A DNA stretch of 64,000 bases, from positions 6,514,823 to 6,578,822 of the forward strand of contig NZ_AP017422.1 of assembly GCF_002355595.1 (NCBI RefSeq), written 5' to 3'. The stretch comes from Filimonas lacunae (lineage in GTDB: Bacteria; Bacteroidota; Bacteroidia; Chitinophagales; Chitinophagaceae). The position numbers and the translations under genes were made by a program. Under the pieces are notes generated by a model that worked only from the letters and a program-made list of their open reading frames with translations, was not told the origin of the DNA and did no database searches. This document shows positions 45,494-51,649 of the stretch, piece after piece; position 1 is the stretch's first letter; each line of letters starts with the position of its first letter.

Positions 45494-46033
45494 TTATTGT
45501 TTTCGTGGTGTAGCATTACGCATCCGTATTATCGAATATTGCATGGTAGAAGCCGCCACCGCATCTGCCAGCTCCCATAGCTCCGGCAAAATGCGCAATT
45601 CAATGTTCCTGTTCTGCAATGCACCCAGCACATCGTCCATAACCGTTACACTTACAGGAATCACTGGCTCTTCACTAACATAATAACCTGCACCTGCATC
45701 CAGCACCCTGAAAGATTGCGCAGGTAGCTGGTAACAATACAAAGTAGTTGCTTTAATCAATGGCAGCCAGCCCTGTTCTATTGCTACTACGTATGCTGTA
45801 TTACCAGTTAAAAAACGGGCCTTATCGGCTGCCGTAGTGCTGTCAACTGCATACCAGGTTACACGCGGACAATCGCGTGGCAACAGGTAATTATGTAATA
45901 ACTGCTGTGTAATAGCAAATACCACATCAGTCTGTAAGCCTTCAAAGTGAGAAGGCGAAGGCCTGGGAATAAATTGTTGAATGGCGGGCTCCTGGCTGAT
46001 GTGAAAAAGTGCATCGTGATGGAAAAATAACAT
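45494..46033 (-). CDS. DUF6886-like small protein
   Basis: This 179-aa soluble protein begins MLFFHHDALFHISQEPAIQQFIPRP, in the style of DUF6886 proteins (HxSExPxIxxFxPRP, then VVFAI and LPRDCPRVTWYAVDST). No membrane segment or signal peptide is present. The RDCPRVTW segment and the early His residues are probably the conserved core. The biochemical role is unknown and the family name is from recollection. It stands alone between the SPFH gene (240-base gap) and the divergent lipoprotein gene. Confidence 0.75.
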   Translation of the reverse strand: MLFFHHDALFHISQEPAIQQFIPRPSPSHFEGLQTDVVFAITQQLLHNYLLPRDCPRVTWYAVDSTTAADKARFLTGNTAYVVAIEQGWLPLIKATTLYCYQLPAQSFRVLDAGAGYYVSEEPVIPVSVTVMDDVLGALQNRNIELRILPELWELADAVAASTMQYSIIRMRNATPRKQ

Positions 46034-46242
46034 ACTGTATTATTTAGCAGGTTTTTATAAACAGAATCATGGCTGTTATAAAGGTAAAGAGGAAATTCAG
46101 GCTTATTTCCAGCTACAAAATTACTATCCGCCCCCCTGTTTCATCTCTTTGTTCGTCTTTAATCAGGTAACTGTATGAGACAACCTGATAAACTACCACC
46201 CACCATACTTTTTCCTGATAAGTTGTTCAAACCTTAAGCAAA

Positions 46243-47535
46243 ATGATAAACAAAAACAAAATGACCAGCCCCCCCCAGCTACTGCCTTTTATCTTAACTG
46301 CCTTCTTTTTCGCAATTCTTACTACTGCCTGTAAAAAGCAGGAGAACAATATTGCTAACAGGGTTAATCAGTTAACCTCTTACAATGGTAACAATGCTTC
46401 CGTTGAAAAAATGGTGAATGATTTAGAAGCATTGAACAGTGTCAGTCATTTTTCGGATAGTGTACCAGCTGGTGTGCTTATTAACTGGGATCAATTTCTG
46501 GTAGGTAAAACGCTTTCCGACTCTGTTACTACTTACGTATTTCAGGTACGTATAGGGTCAGATACTTCTTCTGTTTTGCTGGTAGCTTCGCGTAATCCGG
46601 ATCAGAGCTTTACAAATGCAGCTTTTGTTAGAAATGATACCAGTAAATCAAAGTCTTATTTCAGCATCTCCAAACAGTTTAATCATACAGATTTGTCAGC
46701 TGCACGGATACTGCAACCATTACCTGTTCCTCAAATCGTTGCCAATAAAACACAGCAGAAATCAGCCAGCCGGGATGAAACTTGTACAGTAGCAGTTGAT
46801 TACACCTATTACATAAAATTAGTTCCTGGTCAATGTTCGTATGACGTAGCAGTTGTTGCAGATGGATTTAATAATTACTGGACTGAGCAGATGCGATTAA
46901 CGTTAACCAATAACTCTGGAACCTCTATAACAGTGTACATGCAATTAGGTGCCGGGATGATTATTACCGGACCTGTAACCTCTTTAATAGGCCTTAATAC
47001 CAATCAGCTTAATGGGATAAGCACAACCCTTATGGACAATTTTAAATTGACCCTGGGTAATGGGTTATGGTGTCAGATAGCAGAACTGTACTTTGTGAAT
47101 TTCGTAGTTAATAATAGATGTATTGCTCCTCCTGAACCTCCTGTACAAACATTGGTTACGGAAGATGTAATGTATGAATATGACGAAGTTATGTATGATC
47201 AAAGAGATTTTTCTGTAGCTGTAAATGGGTATGAGCGAATTCATTATAGCTGCTATGCAAAAATAACCAGAGATGCGTCCAATTCACAAATACAAAGTGT
47301 AACGATGTATCCTGTAGCTGCCACGCCGGCATCTGTCTCTTATGTAGATTATTACAGCAGGGAATGCATAAGAATTGCGGCTATTCAGAATCCAGGTAAT
47401 TCGTACTCAATATCGTCGAATAAAACAAATGTGAATCTGACCTGGTCGTGTTTGGCTGTTGCAGAATACTCTTATTCGGATGGCACGCCAACCAGTCAAA
47501 GACAATGGAACTTTGGGCGAACAGAATTCAGATAA
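46243..47535 (+). CDS. Lipoprotein of unknown function
   Basis: This 430-aa protein has a signal peptide with lipobox (ILTTACKKQE, Cys about residue 29), so it is probably anchored in the outer membrane. The mature part is Asn/Thr/Tyr-rich, with predicted beta strands and a repeated-Tyr, Val-rich C-terminal half (VDYTYYIKLVPGQCSY, YEYDEVMYDQRDF). Several Cys may form disulfides (DETCTVAVDY, GQCSYDV, RCIAPPEPP). I recognise no family. A second ATG at 46261 would shorten the N-terminus. Base use is richer in A/T than in its housekeeping neighbours and the gene borders the repeat/RNA region, which fits an accessory gene. Confidence 0.7.
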   Translation: MINKNKMTSPPQLLPFILTAFFFAILTTACKKQENNIANRVNQLTSYNGNNASVEKMVNDLEALNSVSHFSDSVPAGVLINWDQFLVGKTLSDSVTTYVFQVRIGSDTSSVLLVASRNPDQSFTNAAFVRNDTSKSKSYFSISKQFNHTDLSAARILQPLPVPQIVANKTQQKSASRDETCTVAVDYTYYIKLVPGQCSYDVAVVADGFNNYWTEQMRLTLTNNSGTSITVYMQLGAGMIITGPVTSLIGLNTNQLNGISTTLMDNFKLTLGNGLWCQIAELYFVNFVVNNRCIAPPEPPVQTLVTEDVMYEYDEVMYDQRDFSVAVNGYERIHYSCYAKITRDASNSQIQSVTMYPVAATPASVSYVDYYSRECIRIAAIQNPGNSYSISSNKTNVNLTWSCLAVAEYSYSDGTPTSQRQWNFGRTEFR

Positions 47536-47560
47536 ATATATCAGGGGTTAATAAGTAGTA

Positions 47561-47596
47561 ATGATAAAAACAGGCTTCAGAGTCTGTTTTTATCAT
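47561..47596 (+). terminator. Intrinsic terminator after the lipoprotein gene
   Basis: A stem of about 16 bp (ATGATAAAAACAGGCT with its complement, one G-U pair) and a 4-base loop lies 25 bases after the stop codon. T runs are within and after the right arm. Confidence 0.8.
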
Positions 47597-47878
47597 TTAT
47601 TATTTTGTTAGCGCATAGTCTGCTTTTACTCAGATGTCCTTTTGAAACGTTTTTAGTAAAAAAACGTATTTCTTTTTAAGTGTACTAATGCTCTTTCGGA
47701 TGGAAGGAATGTTTTATAGGACGCTCTACACAAGTACCGGCCGCTGTTCCTGAAATTTGTAAATTCGCATGGAGAGCTCCCCGTACTTTCTATAGTGCAC
47801 TTTGTTCTCTGACGAAAGTTTAGAACGCACTCTATGAAGTTTTAAATGTTGCCGGCCACGCTAACAGACTTCATCATT

Positions 47879-48214
47879 AAGCTTTATGACGGCATTTACC
47901 AACTTACTGACGAAAATTACAAGTCTTCTGGCCATAATTTGAGATCTCAAAAAGTGCTCAGACAACCTTCTGGCGTAATTTTAAGACTCCCGCATGAGAA
48001 TTAGCAACCTTCGGGCGAAAATTTGAGATCTTAAATTTTGGTCAGGCAACCTTCTGACGGAAATTTTGGACTCTGGCACGGGAGCAAACAACCTTCTGGT
48101 TATAATTTAAGATCTTAAAAAGTGCTCAGGCAACCTTCTGGCCATTTTTTAAGACTTCCGGACGGAATTTATAAGTCTTCTGACGAGAATTATAAGTTGC
48201 TGCGCGAAAAAATA
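47879..48214. repeat. Degenerate, exactly phased 21/42/84-bp tandem repeat array
   Basis: Sixteen 21-bp units run without a length change. The clearest copies, CAACCTTCTGG or a one-base variant, start at 47963, 48005, 48047, 48089 and 48131, exactly 42 apart. AAGTCTTCTG variants stand at 47921 and 48173, also on the 42-bp grid. A palindromic element TTTRAGATCTYAAA recurs at 47938, 48022 and 48106, 84 apart. Twenty-one bp is two turns of B-DNA, so all units face the same side. On the minus strand one frame gives a recurring QKV heptad pattern but is interrupted by stops. Confidence 0.8.
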
Positions 48215-48276
48215 ATGTACTGTTTTTAAACAATCAAGCGAAGAGAGACGAGGCTGAGAAACCCAAACAGGCATAT

Positions 48277-48400
48277 AAAAAAAAGGGTCTTCTGTAGAAA
48301 CAGATGACCTCTAACGATTGCTTGCCATATGAAAATTCTTACTAAAATCTAATTTGTGGTAATTGATTTCTACCGTTTCAGTAGCGTTGCTTTCAATTAC
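48277..48400 (-). ncRNA. Candidate structured small RNA, about 120 nt
   Basis: On the minus strand a TATATTTG box ends 4 bases before 48400, where the predicted RNA starts. The RNA opens with GUAAUUGA, which pairs perfectly with UCAAUUAC at its bases 35-42 and encloses a small CUAC/GUAG hairpin. An A/U-rich single-stranded stretch of about 45 bases follows, and the RNA ends in a stem (GGUC-A-UCUGU, UUCU loop) followed by eight U. No ORF of note lies inside. Promoter, start, fold and terminator agree, and no gene follows, so this looks like an independent sRNA rather than a leader. No known RNA family is recognised. Confidence 0.6.
48286..48309 (-). terminator. Terminator of the candidate small RNA
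   Basis: On the minus strand, a 4-bp plus 5-bp stem with one internal A-A mismatch and a UUCU loop is followed by CUUUUUUUU. It is oriented only for minus-strand transcription. Confidence 0.75.
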
Positions 48401-48404
48401 AATA

Positions 48405-48412
48405 CAAATATA
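48405..48412 (-). promoter_or_regulatory. -7 promoter box of the candidate small RNA
   Basis: TATATTTG, an exact TAnnTTTG box, is 4 bases upstream of the predicted first RNA base. A TTTT at about the -33 distance is weak; a TTGAC lies 25 bases upstream. Confidence 0.5.
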
Positions 48413-48483
48413 CAGCGCCTTTTAGCGTTGTAAAAGTCAACTTATTCTTAAAATTATCATGGCAAGGCAGAATTAAAAAGTGA

Positions 48484-48519
48484 GAACTAACTGTATATCA
48501 ATTAGTTCGACTCGTTTTT
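48484..48519 (+). terminator. Terminator-like hairpin just before the 66-aa ORF
   Basis: GAACTAA pairs with TTAGTTC across an 11-base loop, and CGACTCG followed by seven T comes next. It lies immediately before the ATG at 48523. It may end a plus-strand transcript or attenuate the ORF; the stem is only 7 bp and A/T-rich. Confidence 0.4.
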
Positions 48520-48522
48520 TTG

Positions 48523-48723
48523 ATGACGTCCAAGAAAAAAATGAATGTTGTTGCGGAATTATTGCAACACTTTTTTAACGATTGGCTTTTTGCCAGAAAA
48601 AATTTAAAAACACTGAAACGCAATGCAGCAAAGCGTTTCAGCACTTTTTACTTTTTCACTTCCAAAAAATGGCAAGGTTATAGAATATTACTCTGGCAGA
48701 TGGTTAACCTAAGAAAAAGCTGA
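48523..48723 (+). CDS. Small basic ORF, 66 aa, unknown
   Basis: This ORF encodes a strongly basic, aromatic-rich peptide (MTSKKKMNVVAELLQHFF, later FARKNLKTLKRNAAKRF and KKWQGYRILLWQMV). It has no signal peptide and could be an amphipathic, membrane- or nucleic acid-binding peptide. It is the first ORF of a string of tiny ORFs and its stop codon lies 7 bases before the next ATG. No family is recognised; it may be a chance ORF. Confidence 0.3.
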   Translation: MTSKKKMNVVAELLQHFFNDWLFARKNLKTLKRNAAKRFSTFYFFTSKKWQGYRILLWQMVNLRKS

Positions 48724-48960
48724 AAACACTATGAAAAACCCGTTGCTATGAAAAACAAAGACCTATGAAGAACACCGTTTTACTATGAAAACACAACCTA
48801 TGAAAACTGTAAGCCTTATGAAAAACACCAGGAACTATGAAGAACACAAGAACCTATGAAACGTGTCCTATGAAAACGAAAAACCTATGAAAAGGAGATG
48901 AACAAAAGATGAGCCTTTAACGACAAGATGAACGAAGCACCAGAACCTGTGAAAAACACT
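48721..48960 (+). repeat. Array of CTATGAAAAAC-type repeats forming a chain of nano-ORFs
   Basis: Thirteen ATGA sites occur in about 200 bases (48731, 48748, 48765, 48785, 48800, 48818, 48837, 48856, 48870, 48887, 48898, 48909, 48928), most inside CTATGAA(A/G)A. Read in order, each tiny ORF ends in a TGA that overlaps the next ATG: MKNPLL, MKNKDL, MKNTVLL, a 24-codon ORF, MKRVL, MKTKNL, MKRR, MNKR, MSL. The repeats are 11 to 20 bases apart. The A-rich spacers would suit ribosome re-initiation. Whether the peptides are made is unknown. Confidence 0.65.
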
Positions 48961-49032
48961 GTAACCGAACAAAAACACACACGAGGCCGGATCGTGATAA
49001 AAAAAAGAAATACCGATCCGGCCTTTATTTAA
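48928..49032 (+). CDS. 34-codon ORF reading through a terminator hairpin
   Basis: The ORF starts at the last ATGA of the nano-ORF chain (MNEAPEPVKNTV) and is basic in its second half. It runs through the whole hairpin at 48984-49024, stopping 6 bases beyond it and 21 bases before the next gene. A ribosome on it would prevent the hairpin from forming. It may be a regulatory leader ORF rather than a functional peptide; it may equally be chance. Confidence 0.25.
   Translation: MNEAPEPVKNTVTEQKHTRGRIVIKKRNTDPAFI
48984..49024 (+). terminator. Terminator or attenuator hairpin before the 116-aa gene
   Basis: A perfect 11-bp GC-rich stem, AGGCCGGATCG (48984-48994) with its complement (49014-49024), has a 19-base A-rich loop and is followed by TTATTTAAAAA. 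Only 29 bases separate it from the next ATG, leaving little room for a full promoter after it. Confidence 0.7.
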
Positions 49033-49053
49033 AAACAAACTAATTAAAAGAAC

Positions 49054-49404
49054 ATGGAAAATATACTTGAAGTAACAGCCAGGATAAAAGCGATGCATTT
49101 CCGCAACACAACAGATGTATTAACCTTACGACTGCATCTGCTGGAGATGATGACCATCTTATCACGCCACTACCAACAGGTATCTAATCCCGTGTTAAGA
49201 CACCATATACAGGTTACTTTTTATCACCTGCAAAAAGATTATCAAGAGTCTGAAAGCACACCCGTAAGCTTTAAATCAGTGAAACGCTCTGTATTAAATA
49301 CTATAGACGCCTTCCTGTTAAAAGCCGACAAGCTGGATACAAAAACTGAATACATGCCTGCTATTCGTGGAAACAAAAACACCGATTTTCGTGCCGTTGC
49401 CTAA
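49054..49404 (+). CDS. Unknown protein, 116 aa, helical
   Basis: This small soluble protein has no signal peptide or membrane span. It is predicted mostly helical (RIKAMHFRNTTDVLTLRLHLLEMMTILSRHYQQV and VKRSVLNTIDAFLLKADKL) with many His and Thr and a basic, flexible C-terminus. No family is recognised. It lies right after a terminator-like hairpin and the nano-ORF chain and is followed by its own strong terminator, so it is a defined transcription unit end. It may be the gene whose expression the upstream array controls. Confidence 0.65.
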   Translation: MENILEVTARIKAMHFRNTTDVLTLRLHLLEMMTILSRHYQQVSNPVLRHHIQVTFYHLQKDYQESESTPVSFKSVKRSVLNTIDAFLLKADKLDTKTEYMPAIRGNKNTDFRAVA

Positions 49405-49446
49405 CCATTACATTCCACAAATCCGGGGTATATACATTGAAAATTA

Positions 49447-49478
49447 ACAACAAGGTCCACTATGGTGGACCTTGTTGT
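49447..49478 (+). terminator. Intrinsic terminator after the 116-aa gene
   Basis: A perfect 14-bp stem ACAACAAGGTCCAC with its complement is closed by TATG and followed by TTTAT. Confidence 0.88.
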
Positions 49479-49507
49479 TTTATAGCTATCCTGAACAACA
49501 GGAAAAG

Positions 49508-49544
49508 AAAAAGGGCTGATCAGTAAAACCGATCAGCCCTTTTT
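49508..49544 (-). terminator. Intrinsic terminator of acs
   Basis: A 14-bp stem (AAAAAGGGCTGATC with its complement, 9-base loop) lies 14 bases after the acs stop. T runs flank both sides, so it may be bidirectional. Confidence 0.88.
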
Positions 49545-49557
49545 TATGATAGCGACA

Positions 49558-51522
49558 TTATAATTTGCCGTGCTTTATCTCATCCACTACGCCCGGATCC
49601 AGTAATGTGCTGGTATCGCCCAGGTTATCCATTTCGCCTTCCGCAATCTTCCGCAGAATACGACGCATAATTTTACCACTTCGTGTTTTAGGTAAGCTGC
49701 TCACAAACTGTATTTTATCGGGCTTGGCAATAGGACCAATAATACGGCTAACGGTGGCAATAATATCCTTACGGGTTAACACCTGGTCGGGGTTACGTCC
49801 ACTATATACCACATAAGCGTAAATGCCCTGTCCTTTAATATCGTGCGGAAAACCAACCACAGCACTTTCTACCACATCGGTGTGCATGTTTATAGCATTC
49901 TCCACCTCAGCAGTACCAATGCGGTGACCACTTACATTTAATACATCATCAACCCTGCCGGTGATGCGGTAATTACCGTTGGCATCACGCAGTGCGCCAT
50001 CCCCTGTAAAATACAGGTTTTTGTAACTGGCAAAATAAGTAGTGCGGCAACGCTCATGATCCCCGTAGGTGGTACGTATGATAGAAGGCCATGGAAACTT
50101 GATACACAGGTTGCCACTGCTTTGTAAACCATCCCCCTGTGGTGCAGCATTGTAAACGCCGTCTGCGGCACTATCGCTGTTAGGTACTGTTTTACCCTGC
50201 TCATCTACCAGCAACACCTGTACACCCGGTAAAGGCAAGGTAGCGTGTGCCGGTTTATGTGGGGTAATACCTGCCAGGTTGGAAATAAGAATACCACCTG
50301 TTTCTGTTTGCCACCAGGTATCTACAATAGGACATTTGTTTTTGCCTACATGTTCATCCAGCCAATGCCAGGCTTCTTCGTTAATAGGCTCGCCAACCGA
50401 ACCCAGTACTTTTAAGGAAGAAAGGTTTTTGTTTTGTAAAGGGCCTAAGCCGTACCCCATCAGGCTTCTGATAGCGGTAGGCGCAGTATATAGGATGTTT
50501 ACGCGGTATTTGTCTACCACATCCCATAACCTGCCGGCATCGGGCCAGGTAGGCACGCCTTCAAACATCAGCGTGGTGCCACCTGCACTTAAAGGACCGT
50601 ATACGATATAGCTATGGCCGGTGATCCAGCCAATATCTGCCGTACAGAAGAAAATGTCACCCGGCTTATATTGAAACACGTTGATAAAACTGTAGTTGGT
50701 ATAGATCATATAACCTGCACAGCTATGTACAACCCCTTTAGGCTTACCGGTGCTGCCGGAAGTATATAATATAAACAACGGATCTTCTGCATCCATTTCT
50801 TCTGCAGGGCAATCCGTCATACCCAGGGTTTCAATTTTCTTGATCTCATCTTCCCACCACACGTCACGGCCTTTGATCATAGATATAGCTGTGCGGGTGC
50901 GGGTGCATACGATCACTTTTTTCACAAACGGACAGGCTACCAGTGCATCATCAATTACACTTTTCAGCGGAATATCTTTCTGACCACGAAAAGCGCCATC
51001 GCTGGTAATAATATATTCCGCCTTGGCATCCTGTAAACGGTCGGCAATGCTTTGTGCAGAGAAGCCACCAAATATTACGGAGTGAACAGCGCCAATACGC
51101 GCGCAGGCCAGCACAGAGATGGCCAGCTCGGGTATCATGCCCATATAGATACAAACACGATCACCTTTTTTAACACCATTGTTCTTAAGTACATTGGCCA
51201 CCTGACACACCTTTAGGTATAGATCTTTATAGGTGATAATACGGTGATACTCATCAGGATCATTGGGCTCCCAGATAATAGCAGGGCGGTTGCCCAGCTT
51301 TTCCAGGTGCCTGTCTATACAGTTTTCGGTGATATTGAGTTTGCCACCGCTAAACCACTTTACACTAGGCTCGGTAAAGTTCCATTCCAGCACTTTATCC
51401 CAACGACGACGCCAGTGGAAGTTACTGGCTATATTGGCCCAAAAGTTTTCAGGGTTCTTAACACTCTGTTGGTAGGTATCCTCGTATTCCTCCATTGACC
51501 GAATCTGATACGGGTATGACAT
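49558..51522 (-). CDS. acs: Acetate-CoA ligase (acetyl-CoA synthetase)
   Basis: This 654-aa AMP-forming ligase makes acetyl-CoA from acetate, ATP and CoA in the cytoplasm. The ANL-superfamily P-loop YTSGSTGKPKGVVHS, the DTWWQTETGG block, YFTGDGALRDANG and the C-terminal PKTRSGKIMRRILRK with the conserved Lys subject to acetylation in the family are all present. Length matches acetyl-CoA synthetases. It is divergent from an MFS symporter gene with 127 bases between the two starts, suggesting shared control of uptake and activation of acetate or a related acid. Confidence 0.96.
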   Translation of the reverse strand: MSYPYQIRSMEEYEDTYQQSVKNPENFWANIASNFHWRRRWDKVLEWNFTEPSVKWFSGGKLNITENCIDRHLEKLGNRPAIIWEPNDPDEYHRIITYKDLYLKVCQVANVLKNNGVKKGDRVCIYMGMIPELAISVLACARIGAVHSVIFGGFSAQSIADRLQDAKAEYIITSDGAFRGQKDIPLKSVIDDALVACPFVKKVIVCTRTRTAISMIKGRDVWWEDEIKKIETLGMTDCPAEEMDAEDPLFILYTSGSTGKPKGVVHSCAGYMIYTNYSFINVFQYKPGDIFFCTADIGWITGHSYIVYGPLSAGGTTLMFEGVPTWPDAGRLWDVVDKYRVNILYTAPTAIRSLMGYGLGPLQNKNLSSLKVLGSVGEPINEEAWHWLDEHVGKNKCPIVDTWWQTETGGILISNLAGITPHKPAHATLPLPGVQVLLVDEQGKTVPNSDSAADGVYNAAPQGDGLQSSGNLCIKFPWPSIIRTTYGDHERCRTTYFASYKNLYFTGDGALRDANGNYRITGRVDDVLNVSGHRIGTAEVENAINMHTDVVESAVVGFPHDIKGQGIYAYVVYSGRNPDQVLTRKDIIATVSRIIGPIAKPDKIQFVSSLPKTRSGKIMRRILRKIAEGEMDNLGDTSTLLDPGVVDEIKHGKL

Positions 51523-51649
51523 AGCTATCTATCTTTTGTAGGGTTTAAATTTACTGCATACTCTCATTCGCACCGCCTATTCCCCTTAAATGAGGAGCAT
51601 TTTATGAATATTTTCTTTATCTTCCTTTCCTAACTCTTGCCAATTGATT

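Larger units (their letters stand above)
47536..48522. other. 987-base region without a recognisable protein gene
   Basis: The stretch holds the lipoprotein terminator (47561-47596), an 8-bp A/T hairpin at 47647-47667 (ACGTTTTT with its complement), a degenerate 21/42-bp repeat array (47879-48214), a candidate minus-strand small RNA with promoter and terminator (48277-48412), and a terminator-like hairpin just before the 66-aa ORF (48484-48519). Between 47670 and 47878 I see only scattered near-copies of the repeat, such as CTCTGACGAAAGTTTA at 47808, out of phase with the main array. Confidence 0.7.

Noticed and set aside
46067-46168. 33-codon basic ORF upstream of the unknown lipoprotein
   Set aside because: Short, no start signal, no family, and it lies in the expected promoter and leader region of the divergent genes.
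47879-48214. CRISPR array
   Set aside because: The repeats are contiguous and degenerate with no unique spacers, the period is 42 with a 21-bp sub-period, and no cas gene is present.
48868-49098. 76-aa minus-strand ORF over the nano-ORF array
   Set aside because: It is the reverse complement of the CTATGAAAAAC repeats and of the start of the 116-aa gene. Its Phe/Val/His-rich sequence only reflects the repeat.
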